This document shows positions 25,201 through 40,200 of a DNA stretch of 64,000 nucleotides, piece by piece; position 1 is the first letter of the stretch, and every line of letters begins with the position of its first letter. The notes beneath the pieces are model-generated. The model was given only the letters and a program-made list of their open reading frames with translations, was not told the DNA's origin and did no database searches. A program made the position numbers and the translations under genes. The stretch covers positions 138,729,308 through 138,793,307 of the forward strand of contig OZ023273.1 of the NCBI GenBank assembly GCA_964007475.1. The letters run 5' to 3'. This stretch comes from Hybos culiciformis (lineage: Eukaryota; Arthropoda; Insecta; Diptera; Hybotidae).

Positions 25201-28200
25201 ATCAATAACTTTTATTGCGAAAAAAAAACACCCTAGTATCGTATCAAATAAATGCTGCCAATAAAACACTATTTTGATTGATGATACTGTATTATGAAAA
25301 AAATTTACTGTGGTTATGGGAATTTTTGTTTTATTCCTTATGTCGACAAAATTGATTGAATAATCATTATTTCCATAAATTTACAAATAAGCTAAATTAT
25401 TTTTTACCTTTAATTTTTTAAGTGCATGTTTTCCTAAAAATGCATATTAATAAAACCGGCGAACTGACCTTCAATTCAGTCTAAACTAAAAATTAATGCT
25501 GAAGTGAACATTAAATAATTTTACTTATTATGTCTCTTTATGTACATACATATAAACTTTATTTAAATTTATATAAAAATGAAACATATAGACATCTGTT
25601 ATGTTAAGTATAACAGAATAATGAGGAATTTTTTTATTTTATTTTATTAATTTAAAAAATACACGAGACAGTGTATATACATAAAAATGAAATTCAAGTG
25701 CAAGGTAATCGATTTGCATCGTAAAAAATTTTGTTTTTTTTTTTGCTAATAACAAACATGGAAATTCTTTATTCTAAGCTTTAATTTTTAAGTTAAAATT
25801 ATATAATATGCTTAACCGTCACAACAAAAGTATGTCGTAGTAAATATAAATCGCATCTCAAGGCATAATAAGATTAGCAAGAATAAGATTTACATTTTAG
25901 GATATTTGTGGAAAAATTTAATCAACATCTAATTGCCCACTATAATTAGGTATACTACTGAAATAAAGGCAGACGTGATCAAATTTCGAATTATAAATTA
26001 AAAAGCATAAAATTATATGTAGGTAAATACAAATTTAATTTTTTCTATTATTAAAAATAATTTTATGGCATTTTCTACATATCAATTTGAAATGTTTAGA
26101 GCCCTAATATCCGGACACATGGTAATTTAAAGAAAATATTTAATCCATCTGAATTCAAAAATAAAAATTTTTTGAAAGGAATATAGAAAAAGATAACTTT
26201 TGTTCACGGGCAGTGATTTAATATTTTTAAATATTATCCCTTGTCTTTCAGTTCTGAAATATATTGTGTAAATAGTATATTAAATAATTTTATAGAAAAA
26301 ACGAACAATTTCATAAATGATCACTTTTTTATTACAATAGTGAAAAGTTGTTGATTTAAAAAAAAAAAAATAATTAAATATAACACAAACTTAGTAAAGT
26401 CGAAAAGAAAATCAATCGAGCAATTACATAAAAAAATATATACTAAAAATAATTTGTACTCACTGCTAAAAATCAAATTAGGTATTTTTTATCGAAAGTT
26501 TATAGAAAGTTTTAAAATTTAGTGGCACTAAGTAGATTATCATTAAATTTGAAGATAAGATATATCTTATTACATTGTAAAACCATAACATAATCATATG
26601 TGTAGTGTATGCTTTTACTTAGTTTATGTTTTTTCATTTGTAATTTCAAATAATTTTTAATTTCAGAGAATTTTATATTAAATTATTGTTCCATTGTATG
26701 TTTAGTTAAATAAATATGTATACTTCTGATTTGAATCAATTTAATTAAATAGTATCTGAAAACATCAATTTAAGGGAATAGTAAAAATTGTTGAATAAAA
26801 AAATTCATATCTTATTCGTACTTTAATTAAGTTTAATTAAAAAAGGCGCAAGAATTTTAAATAATAATAACAATATAAAATAGCTGTACGACGATGTGTA
26901 CATGTGTGTCACTATTTAATAAATCGGCTTCTTTTTATCACTGATTTGTGTACGTACATATATAATTATATATATATATATGAATATTTTTTTTTCTTTA
27001 AATTTAATTTCTGTTCTATTTAAAATGTTTTTTTTTCGTACAAGTTTCATTTCATCTAAGAATATGAAAATTAACCAATTTTTTACTCTATAGCTATAGC
27101 ACAAACATAGTGCATAATTGACACAATTGGCAAAATTTATTGGAACAATATTTTTATTATCTATTTATACATAATATATATTATGTTATGTTTATACTCA
27201 TTTTTAAGCCATTTGTATTATTTTTAAGTTGACTTTATTTTATAAGGCAATGCTAGATCATTATTGTTTCTTCTTCCAGGATCTTTTTCTCATAGAAAAA
27301 GATAGTGACACATATAAATGTTAGCTTCTGCTTTTGCTAATTCCATATTTATAAACGTTTTTTCTAGTTGTTTTGTTAATTTTTAAGCTTTATGTTTATA
27401 GTACTTTTTAACCCGACCACTGACCGTCTTTATTGTTATTGTTATCTTAAATTCTTTCGTTTGGTCAATGTACCATAATTTGATTTTAAATTCAACTATT
27501 CACAGAAGAAGAGAATGAGCTTCTTTTTTTTTAATATTTTTCTAAATTACCAATTAACTTAAATTTATTTTAAAATGTTTGGCATTCAAAATAATTAAAA
27601 ACCAATAAAATAATATAGTATAATATAAGTGAAGAAGATTGGTCTATTATGATTTGACTGCCTCGACGACTTTCTGGAAATTATTTTAAACACACATTTT
27701 TTTTTATTTATGTATGTACTTATTTAAAATACATGTAACTTCCTTGGTGTACTTTATTTAGCATTTAAGTGGAATAATTTATTATAAAGTAATAACTTAA
27801 TAAAATAAATTTGTAATTCAATAACATCTACATTTTTGTCATAAATAGACAAAATTAATATATATACATAAAATATATATATTGTATATAAAAAGAAAAT
27901 AATAATTATCTTTTACTCGTGCTGAATTGAGAATAAATTTATTAATGTGAAAACCAAATCTAACTTGATTTTGATTACATGATCGTGAATACATATTTAA
28001 TTATATTAAATTGTTATGAGATAAATCATAAAAGTCATAATCTGTATATATGTGTTAAGAAATTATAGTTTCATATTAATTTTTACAAAATAAGATAAAT
28101 ATTCTTAAAAATTTTATATTTTGTTTTTAACATTAAAATTGACATTGTGTTAATCCGATATTAATACAGGTATAAGTCATTAATACTTTTAAAAAAAATA

Positions 28201-31200
28201 CAGTTTATAAGCTTAAAACTAATATTCTTTCATTCTGAAATTTTTTGAAAGCTTATACAATAGCTATTAAAAATTAAGCTAATAATGATGAAAATTTTTC
28301 ATATTTGACATGATTTTTCATTTTAATGTTTTTTTTTTTTTTCTAAAATGAACGAATTTTAATTTTTTAGTTTATTTTCCTTTTTTTTTTTCATAAAAAA
28401 CCCACGCGAAATAATATTTTGTATGAAATAATACACATTTATATAATACATAATAATTTACTTTGCACTACTGAACATTATTTTTTATTTTTTTTTGCTT
28501 ATTTGCACTTTTTCCTAAAAAAAAATAAATATTGTTTCCATATGCTGATTTTATGCTGTCGATATTAAAATTTTGTTTATTTAAAATGCATCTTTAAAAA
28601 AAAATTTCAGTAATTTTTATTGAGATAATGCTTATAGAAAAAACGGAACAGAAATTTTAACTTTTTTTTTTAATAGCTATTTAATATACCAAACACATGC
28701 ATTTCAGCTTTTAACCCTTTGACGATGAATAAAAATAAAAAATTTGACTAATTTCAATATTTTAACTTTATGTCGGATTCAGTTTCTGTATCAATGTTCT
28801 GTCAATAATGCAACTTTACATATATCTGCGAGAGCAAAGGCCTTTAATGATGGATAATCAGTAGTATGTCGTTTTTTTTCATATACATTATGTATAGCTC
28901 TAAAACCATTTAATGTCTACAGATTTTATTTGGTTTTTTTAATCGTCATAATGAAAACGAAAAACGACATAATGTCTACATTTTTGTCAAAGATATTATT
29001 TCGGGGCCCCGTTTATGATTATCTGTTAAATGCTGTTCGTTGGTAAGCGCATAACTTGAAAACGTCCAGACCGATTTGGCTAATTTTTTTTTTTAATATT
29101 TGTAATATCCCGATTAAGATTTTAATGAAAAGAAAAATTGGAAAACCTGCACGGAAAAATGTAAAATTCACGAAAAAGTGAAAATGCTTTTTTCTATGGG
29201 TTTTTTGTATGAATTCAAGACCATACCAACTCTTATTGATAAAGACCAACCTAGAAGAACCAGACCAACTCTTATTGATAAAGACCAACCTAGAAGAACG
29301 AAATAACGTTCGCGCGTAATTTATATAATTTAATTTAAAAAATGCATTTTAAATTTTAATACATAAATATAAAATAATTTTTTTTTTGTAAAAGATAAAA
29401 AAGATTTTTGTTTTATAACAAAAAAAAATACAAATTAATTAAAGTTGCAATAAAATTATTATTTTTTTTTTTTTTTTGTTCTCGACTTAATATGATAAGA
29501 AATTATTTTTTTATGAAACGTTATCTTTCATTGCACATACAAAAAAAGGAAATGATGTCACATAAAACTTAGCGCTTATTTAAAAAATCTGTGATAATGA
29601 ATTTGTTTTTTTTTTTTAATTTGAAAATTTATGTAATGTTTGGACTTAACATTGTTTTTTTGATTTAATTATATTAAAAACTTCTATCTAAAGTAGTCTA
29701 AAGCTTTACTTATTTTGAAAGTCAGTGGTTGTTGTTATAAATATAGGTCGTTTTTGTTTGTTTTTTTTTTAAGCGTTAGGATTTTTAAATTATAATCTGA
29801 CATAAACTTAATAATAACGAATGAACTCATTTCTTAAGTTACTTCATTGAAAGAAAATTTCTCAAAAAAAAAAAAAAAATACAATTTATGTAAGTCTATG
29901 AAAAATATGTAATTATTATTATTCTAAACTTGAAATTAAAAAATTATTTAAAACGGAAAACTAAATTATTTTTCATTTACCTACAAATTTATATGTTTAT
30001 ATTATATGTTTAAGTGTGCTTTAGAAGTATTATGTCTAGTCATTAAAGAAATTCGAATGATTATAGTATTATAATAAGTAGATTAGTAAGTATATAGTTC
30101 ATTTGGTAACATTTTTTCAAAAAATACATAAGGATATTTATTTTAATTTTCGACTTTCTGCGGTATTATCTCGTGTTATAATAATATCAAAATTTTTCAG
30201 GTCAAGCTATTTTATGTACATAAATACTATCTGTACTAGTATAAAACAAAGATATATTATAAAAATCAGTAATATTGAATGCAGCCCGTTTTCCATCAAA
30301 AATAAAACAATATGTTTTCATTAAATGTCTGCCCGTCATTAAATGTCCTCTTGTTCACTTTCACCTCGACTAAAGGATGAGATACTACAATTTCGGGTTT
30401 GGGAGTTAGAAGCTCTCAACCAACCAAATTTTTATATATTTTTCTGTGTATACTATTTAAATATAATATGTGCTAGGTATGAAAACTGAATTTATGTAGA
30501 AGTTCTGTATTATAAAAACGTTATTAAAAAAAATTCTTCTATTTATTTGAAGGGAAATATTTTATTTTATTCGAGAAGATCAATTTGTATATTTATTATA
30601 CTTTTCTAATGACCAATTTGAAATTTTATTTTAATTTGATCAGAATGTTTTTACACAATTCATGATTTATTATGTGCAGTTGATCTAAAATATTGTAATT
30701 TAATACGAATTACCATTAAATGCCACACATGCGAAACTTACAAAGAATTCTTTCGTTTTCTAATTTTCTAGTAAATTTAAAATTTTGAATTAAAATAAAA
30801 TTAAATTAAATTAAAGCAAACAATTATTTTCTTTGATTCAATGTTTTCAATCTTTGTAAAAAAAATAGGAAATATAAAGCAATTCATAAGACGGTCGCGC
30901 ATATTTTTTGTAGATATAATTTGCCATAACACCTCATTTCATTTGATCGTATCGTTTTTTATATTTTCTTTCAATTTTTTCCTCTAATATTTGTTTGTAT
31001 TAAGATCGTTTTGCTACGTTAGGGAACTGAAAATATGAATCCAAAATTATTCGATATAAGTAAAAAAAATATATTCGTACCCAATAATTTATAATTATGA
31101 CTAAATTACTTACCAAATTAAAAAAAGAAATACTGTTAAAAATATTAGTTTTACATATTCGTCTAAATTTTTTAATTTCATTCACCTAAACATCTTTATA

Positions 31201-34200
31201 GACACATTTCAAGGTTTTATTAGAAGTTTACGTAGTTTAAGATAGAGAATGGGAATTGTAAAATTGAAATTTCAAGTTTAGAAATTTTATACAACCAAAA
31301 TTCGTCCTGAAAATTGTGTCACAAATAAAGGCACGGAAAGTGGGTGAAAAATTTTCTTTATTTTTACAGTTTTTTCAGTCTTCTACTAAAGATAAATTCA
31401 ATTCTATCGAAAACAAATTTTAAAACATTACAAGGGAATTAAAAATCTTCAATTTCAAGATATTTATATGTAAAAAGTAAATTAAAAAAAATATATGTAA
31501 AGTATAAGAATATTAAAAATAGGTCGAATATTATCATTTACAAGAAATTATTTTATTCTTATAAAAATTTATTTCTACATATATATTTACATTATTTCTT
31601 CTCATTTTCACATTATGAAAATTTATTCATTAATATGTGATATTTTGTTATTACAGAATTTTAATGTAAAAGAGCAGCCGATTTTACTATATTCCAAGTA
31701 TAAGTAAATTATGAAAAAAAATTGTTTTTTTTTTTCTTATTCTCTATGAGTAATTGCCATCTGAACTCATTTAAACTTCCATAAATAATAATAATTAAAA
31801 CATAGAGATAAAAAGAAAACTTGGTTCACTGTCCTTAAAAATAAAAAATATAGAGTATTTTACATAAAGATTGATTGATTTAGATTGTTATAAATTCTAT
31901 ATAAATTTTTGAAAATAAATACAGTGAAAGTTAGAAATTCAAATCATAGGGTGTTAAAGGATTTCTTGTTATTTAAAAAAATTAATTTAATAGCCCTTCG
32001 ACGTTCTATTTCTAATTTTTTTTTTGAAAAACCCAACAAATATTGATATTTATATTTAAATTTTTTTTAAAAATAAAAAATTCTGTAAAATTTTGTAGTA
32101 CGAAGGGACAAAAAAGTAAAAAGAGTAAAAAGTCAAGTGTCAAAAGGTAACTCACTTTTATTTGTAATAAATTATAATACTGAGACTATCTAACAGTCTT
32201 CAATAAATATCTATAATTTTATTAATTTGTTTTGTATCAAATTGTATACATAATATCGCCTGCTCAGAAATGAAACAACGTATAATGAAAAGTATAGTTT
32301 CGAGTAATTTGAATTTAAAGATTTGAAAATTAAAAAAAACGTATGAAAAAATATCAAGTAGCGTACAATTTTCATCTAAAAAACACATTTTAATCAACAT
32401 TAATAATATTGCAAAGTAGTTGTACTTATAAAATCGAGTACGAGGAATCGAATGGTGCTATTGTCAAATAATGACGTATAAATGTCATACGTTGTTTCAT
32501 TTCTCAGCAGACGATATTAACATAATGGTAAGCATAAATTATTTGACCACATTTAGAGTTTTAAATAAATGACACCATGTAATCAAAAGAATATAATAAA
32601 ATATTTTGGCATTACATCTCGATCCGCATTACCAAAAACATTCACATACTTTATACAATGAATGACAACATTTAAGTATGTCTGAGCTTGAATTCAATTC
32701 AATTTTTTCTTATCTTTGACACACACAGTTATAAAATTTCTTGCATCCGGGAACATAACAAATTGGTTTCAAGAATTATTATTATTTAGTTTTCATATTT
32801 TGCCATTTTTACAGAAATTTATTGTATTTTATATAATCTAAAAGCGGAACTAAGTATAATAATATGTAAGAAAATTGATTAAACTACCCATATATAAGCA
32901 CTTACTATGTATCTTTGAGGTCATTGTAATATTACATAGTTTTTCATTCAGATATTTTAGAATTTTAGTTTATAATTATAAATATTATTATTCATATACA
33001 ACTCATATGTATATACATATATAAAGTACATATAAAATCAAATACTATATATTTTTCTTAAAAATTAGCATAGTGCAATATGTAAAATTAAAAGTATCAA
33101 ATATTTGATCCTTCGAGCCGGAAATTTAAAGAAAATTAATGTATTACTTTGATGAACCAAATTTTTTGAATTTTATTATATAAGTAGTGAAATTTTAAGA
33201 GCGCTGAGTTCTTCTAATATTACAAATTGTATTTTCTATTTATTTATTGAAATTTAAAAACAATTTGGCAAACTAATATTAATATAAATTTTATTGCAAT
33301 TTATTCTAATAAATTTTATAAAGTTTACAAATAAATTATTATTTGTTTTGTTCACTTTGTTAAATAAAAAAATATTTTTGAATATTTCATGCCTATGAAT
33401 TTTAAATATGATGTAAAGCATAAAGTATTAATAAATTTCTGTTAACAGAAATAATTTTAAATTAAAAAACAGTTTTTGAAATTTTTTTTTTAATGAAAAC
33501 TATAAATTTGACGCTGCAATGATAGCATAATTATTCTACAATATTATAATGGTTGAATTATACGCCGCACTCTTATAACTTATGCTGAGTACAATATTAG
33601 TTATGTAAATGTAGTTCTAATAAAAAAAATAGAAGCTTTGCTTTTTCTTAAAACAATTTTATAGGAGGATGTTAATACAGAATTTGGCAGAGCATTAGGT
33701 ATTTTTTTTTCTCAAATTAGTGAAAGAACTCAAGGATTGCTTCAAATACTCTTATTTTGATCGAAAATCAATCAAATCAGGGTATAGAAGTTAATACTTA
33801 GAAAACTACGTATTAATTATATAACAGCATTTTTTACTCCAAGGAAATTTTTATGAAATTCCAATAAAAATATACAATTTGATAACTATGAATTGATAAA
33901 TTATGATTTTTTATTCTTAATAAATATTATACATACTACATGATTTTTATTCAACTTGCATTATTATTAACAATATTTTAACTAACAACTAAACTCTAAA
34001 TATGAATTATCAATTAATTTATTAAAAAACTAGTATTAGTAGAAGATTATAATGTTGTTTAGAATTGCTAAGCTTATTGTTTATAAATATTCTACTATAT
34101 CGCACTTTATAGATATATTTGGACAACTTTGTCCCACAACGCTGCGTCCTTTTTTAGGATTTAATTGTTTCTCAGATAATAATTTTCTAAAAATAGGCAG

Positions 34201-37200
34201 TATTGCTGTATCACCGTCTAATAATTCTGATTCAGAACTGGCACCGTACATTGATGATTCGGTTTTAGTACGAAGCTTTCGTTGTTTATCTGGAGCAACA
34301 TTTGGCGACGAATGATGAAGCGCATGTTGTTGCATTGTTTTATTTAATTTTCTCGCAGTTGAACATGGAGGTGTCGGTGGCTCACGTTCTCTCTCACTAT
34401 CCGTTTCACTTTGACAAACTGTACCTTTTTGTGGTCTGTGCTTTGTATGCTTATTGCGATTTTTTTCTGATACTGATCGTTGAATAGGTGAGGTATTTGT
34501 ATCATATGGTATAATATGACTATGCTCTGTGCAACGTTGAGTATTTGTTGGATGGTTTTTAGGAGATTGGCGTGAATGTTGCTTTGCATGCGATAAAGTG
34601 TGAGTATCCCATAAATCACTTTGTGATACAACGAAATTTCCTTTACTTGATGCCATTTGGACACTCATTTTACGTTGTTCTATATAAAAAATTAAATACA
34701 TAAAGAATAATTTAATATGTATATTATTTTATTTGAAAATGAAATATTTAAATAATTATAATATCTTCTACTGTCTTAAATACTTTTCCTTTCCCAACCT
34801 TCCCAATGCTACCGATAGCCCGATACTCCTAATATTACCTTTATTGTTGTTTATGTTGTTATTATTATTATTATTGTTATTGTTTGTGGTGATATTGTTG
34901 TTATTATTATTAATATTGTTATTATTTTTAGTATGAGCGCAGTGTATATTATTCAATTCCGTATTAGATGAGTGATGTACAGCTGTTACAGAATTTCTGT
35001 GATGCGAAATGTGCTTTGGTTTCGAAGTGGGAGTTTGACTTCCATTTTCTTGGGTCTTTTTCTAAAATAAAAATGTTTATCGTTAATTAAAAGTTACACA
35101 TTTTTACTCAATCAAACTATAAATTCAACCAACTTTTTCACGGTGATCTGTTGACTGACGCCTTTCTCTTAGAACAGATTCTTCACGTTTAATATTATTG
35201 CAATCTTGATGACTTAAATTCAATAAAGTTGTATCAGTTTGAGCAGATACAGAACTTCGTTTCTCCGAAATGCGATGATATGGTGCAGGTTCTTCTGATT
35301 TATGTTGGATAATTGGATATTGCGATTGAACTTGAAGTTCTTGGATTGGGGGTGGTAAAACTACTTCTTGAGAGTCTGGAATAACTTGAACTTTCTTTTT
35401 ACTAAAAAAAAGTGCAACTTTAAAAATCAAAACGCCTCAAACTATAACACAATTATTAAATGTACATACTTTATTGTTGGTGCTATGGAAGAAGTCACTG
35501 AATTGATTGTTGTGCTTTCAGCATGAATGGATGTTACACTATCAACTGAAGTCATATCGGTTGCATCTAAATTATACAAAAAAGAAACAAATTTTCATAA
35601 TACTCATAAATATACTATTCCGAAATTTTTTTACCTGTCGTACTTATCATATCTTTCTTTATTTGCGGAGCCAACAAACCCACAGTATCGTTGCTTATTG
35701 TTCCACTTATTGTACTATTTACACAACCCACTCCATCTAACCATTTTCTGGCTTCTGGTCCTAATTTTCGAATTAATGCCTGAAGTTCAGCTTCTTTTTC
35801 CATTAAAGTTTTTCTAAATCGACAATTATTATTTTTTACATCTTTCAACCGTTGTTCTAGTTCGCATGCAGATGAATCTCGTCTTTTTGACATCGGTCTT
35901 AAAGTAGCTCTGATTCGTTTATCCACAACACCTTGCGGATTTCTTTTCAATTCAACCAACTTAAAATTTAAAATTAGTTAAAAAGTTTAGAAAATTCTGT
36001 AATTTTATATATATTGTGTATGATATATTTAATTAAAAGATAATGATATTTTATGCCAAGCTGATTTTTTTTTCTTCTAAAATATTACACTACGAAAGTA
36101 TGATATCAAAAGTAACAAAATATGATAAAAAAAAAATTATGGAATAAAATTTGAATAGATTATACGACATTATAACTTAAAAAAGTTATCCAAATATTTA
36201 TTTTAAAGAAAATATTTAATATCTTGGAAGAAAAAAATTATAGTAAGTAAATTAAAATGTTTTTGTGTTTAAACATTATCAATCCATATGAGCTAAGATG
36301 TTACTTTTTTCTTCATACAATCGTATTGATGTATGAATTTCGATTTTTTCCTTTCAACTACGAGATTCATGAAGTGCAACATGTGATTTGTGAAAACAAT
36401 TTCATAAACATCACAATTATCAAGATATTTTAAAAGATACAAAAAAAGATTTACTTGCTACGTGCTTAGGCTGAAAAGTTTGTTCTAACATATTTTTCGA
36501 ATTTTAAAAGCTCTTTTAATAATGTATAGTGTGTATAAGATGATAAATTAAGGCAAATAGAAAATTAAGCAAATAGAAAAATATGACAAAAATGATTAAA
36601 AAGATTTAAAAATTAAAACTATTTTACTCCAAAATTTTAATTACAATTATATATTATACATTGATATTATATGGCAACTGTTATTGCCTGGCAAAAATAA
36701 CGATATTTCGCAGACATTCAATTCTGATTATAGAAAATAGTTGCGATAAAAAATATTAAAATTAGTTCATTTTAAGAAATTTAATTAAATCCTAGTAATT
36801 AATTCTAGTTCTAAAGTAATTTATTTATATATTTTTTTAATAAATTTAAATTAATATCTTGTTAATTATGATGTTCTTTGCATATCATTATTAAAAAAAT
36901 CAATATTAGTAAAGCATGAATATCCATCGAGATAATATCAAAATTATTTATGCGACATACCATTTTACTTTTTGAATAACCTTATAGTGGCAAGAATTTA
37001 TTAAATTAAATTTTCATGTGATTTGTCTTCTAAAAATTAAGTTTTTTTTTGTTTAATCTCGATTATACGTGTGATTACGTGAGTTTTACAATACATACTA
37101 CAATTGTAAATCGGTATTTAATATTAAATTAAAAGAAATTAACAATTTACATTAATTCGAATTTTGGCAGTATCAAAATATGGAAAAAAAAAATTTTTTT

Positions 37201-40200
37201 AATTAACTTCTTTGTGGGAATGATAATGTCTTGTGAATTTTTCATTATGTTATCTTCCATTTTCATATTCATGCTTACTACTTATTGTTATGAAATTAAG
37301 AAATTTTAAAATAAATTGAATTTTAGTTAATTTATAGATTTAGATAGATTTTACTAAGATTTTTAGTTATTTATAAATTTTCTTTTTATATTTAATAAAA
37401 CACTTAATATAGTTCACACCATTTATATAAACTACTAAAAATCCCTTACTACAAGTCTTACTTTCGGTACAAAAACAATACACAATGTAGCCGTAGTACA
37501 GAATATTATAAAGAATGATAGTAGCACAAAAACTAAATCTTTTCGATCTGCCAAAACTAATGAAATAGCAGCACCGGCAACACATGTAATGAATACATTG
37601 TAAACTGAAAATCCAATATGGCGTGAATCATTTAGAGCTGGAATCGATACATGTCTAGTCTCCCACGCAAGAAATGCTCCAAATATCTGAAAATTAAAAA
37701 AAAAAAAATTTTAAATAAATTGTTTTAGAACATAATGTTATTTTTTTTTCATGTTCTCACCAAAAGTATTCCTTTGTAAGCGTATATAATTCCCACAAAA
37801 ATTGTTATATGCTCAGATTGACAGTATTCATTTTCTGGAATAACTAAAATATCTTCAAGATGTTCATGGTGCTGAAAATATGGAAAATTTATTAAACGTT
37901 AGGATGGTTTGTTTAATGTTAAGTTACCAAAGGCTCCATTCTTTTGGTATCCCTATAAAATGGATCTGATATTTGCCATGTTGTTATTATAATAATATCA
38001 ATTGCTAATAAAATGCCAACTACCATAAAAAGCTGATAATCTTTTATCACTTTTTTGTTAAGCTTTAGGTCAGTGAAAATTGAATGAACACGCCATGTTT
38101 TCGAAAACATTGCACCAAATGCCAAACTAAAACCGGCCATCAAAAGCCAAACTCTTGCTGTGCATATATATGGGAACGCTGCTACCGAGCTCAATGTAGT
38201 ATCAAGGCCCAAAAAAATTATACTCAAATAAGTCAACATGCATCCAACAATGATAATGTTATTTAAGTGAGGACTAGACATTTTAATGTACCTTTAAAAA
38301 TATAAAAAAAAAATATTTGTAAAGTTTTTAACGAGTAACACAAGGACTTACCTCTGGTTTCGATATTTTATATTAAATGCTAGAAAAATTAATGCTATTA
38401 TTATACCAACAACTGAGCAACTTGCCGAAACAACATAAATTGTCAAATTTATTTGGCTGTGTTCAATGTAGATCAAAGTTCTGTCTTTTGGTGGTTTATT
38501 CGATCGACCATACTACAAAAACACGATAAAAGTATAAAATGTAATTTTGGACAAGTGATTTTTTATATAAAATTACCCATTTAACAGTTTTTCCCAATGT
38601 TAAATCAAGTCTATTATATAAGGAACTGTATTCTCCCACCTTTTCTTCTTGACCATTTTGAAATTGTTTAATCAAAATGTTAGCCTTGCGTTCATTGTTA
38701 TAAAACCTTACTGGTCCCTAAAACGTAAGAATATTAAAAACTTCAAACTGAACATCACTTGAAATCCAAGGAAACTTACAGTGACGCCTTCAAAACTTGT
38801 ATTTCTCAAAGCCTCCAAAAATATACTTTCCCAATCTTTAACTCGGTACTCAAATTTAGTAAGAAAATTATCTCTTTTATTGGCAACATACTGGATTGCT
38901 AATGCCGATGCCCAAATACCTTAATTAAATTCAATCTAATAAAAATATATTTATCAGACATATTTAAATTTAGTGCTTACCATCATATGTATAACCATGA
39001 AATCTTGAATATTCGTTACCTCGCCTGCTATCATATTCCGCCAAATATTCATCAGCAGTCTTGATAAAAAAAAAATGTATTATGTACTTTTGTTTACTAT
39101 CGACTTAAATATATATAAAAAAATAGCCTGACATTAGTTTAAAATAAATCTAAACCATTGAAAATAGTCGGATTTGGCATTCGATCTTAAAACTTAATAT
39201 ATTTGTTAGTTGAGTTGTACTTACAATTCCAGATATTGTAATATCTCCAGTAGTCGATAGTGGCAGTAAATCAGTCATTATTGTAGATTCTAGTGCCTTA
39301 GTAACTTCATCTAAAAATGTAATTACTAATTTATTTTCTAATAAAATAATACTGAAATTAAATTTACCAACTGTACATTCGGTGTCTGTCATATTCCACC
39401 ATTCAGTAGAATAAGTCCCCATTATAACCCATTGATATGACCTCCCATACATTTCAAGCCTATTTGAAATGATATTATTATTTTAAATATTTATGTTTTT
39501 ATATCAACAAATATCTATACCTGTACGCTTCGCAAAATACTTTTCGTGCCCAAAATTCATTAAAATTTCCCAAAATTATTCGAACATCTTTTTCTCTCAA
39601 TTTTTTTAATGACTCCGAAACATCATTCACAAAACTTTGAGTTTCCACCACCTAAAATTTAGATTTAATTGTAAGAAATTTTATAACCAATTTGTACTTC
39701 TTGTTACCTCTAATTCCATTGCATCTAGATCTGCCACCATGTGATTATGTGGCAGCGAATATCTTGGTTCATTTTGATAAATAGTACCGACTCTTGTCCA
39801 ATTAAATTCTCTGAGTAATGCTAATCGAGGTGCATTAAATGCATTTTCAGACGGTACTATTCTGAAAAAATTAGGAAATGCATCTTTGGTAAACATTGGA
39901 TGAGTATCAGCATATGATAATTGAGTTAAATGCCAATGTTTACTAGCCTTAGCAATAGGATCAGTCACATGTGTACATGCGGCGCCAAAAAGCATCAGCT
40001 ACAATAAAGCGTTATTTTATACGCGTTCCATACCCATTCTTAAGTTATTATCACATACCTTATGCGGTCCCGAATGCATCATATCAAAAAATGATTTTAC
40101 ACCAACAGCTGCATTACACTAAAAAAAATAATACTTAGTATTTTATATATTGGTGATTTAAGTTTTATAATGAATAATGTCTGAGACTTCACATTATCAA

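Larger units (their letters stand above)
16242..34080. other. Viking intron 1, left part
   Basis: About 18 kb of very AT-rich DNA with no coding region I can support. The short open frames here (for example 19856-20131 and 24370-24594) are A/T-biased, unconserved-looking and probably chance. Items worth marking are a tRNA-like sequence (21840-21921), a 26-bp-period duplication at 24656-24702, a repeat-derived patch (28960-29320) with a tandem duplication, and an inverted-repeat element (32252-32518). Less AT-rich islands at about 20260-20350 and 30330-30425 have no identified content. Confidence 0.6.

Noticed and set aside
28866..28972. Inverted words TATGTCGTTTTT and AAAAACGACATA
   Set aside because: The match is short and partly homopolymer, so it is not convincing as an element of its own; it may belong to the repeat-derived patch that follows.
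34733..34956. Leu-rich plus-strand frame opposite the Asn run of GABA-B-R2
   Set aside because: It is the complement of the AAY triplet repeat; the minus-strand frame fits the receptor exon with correct splice phases.
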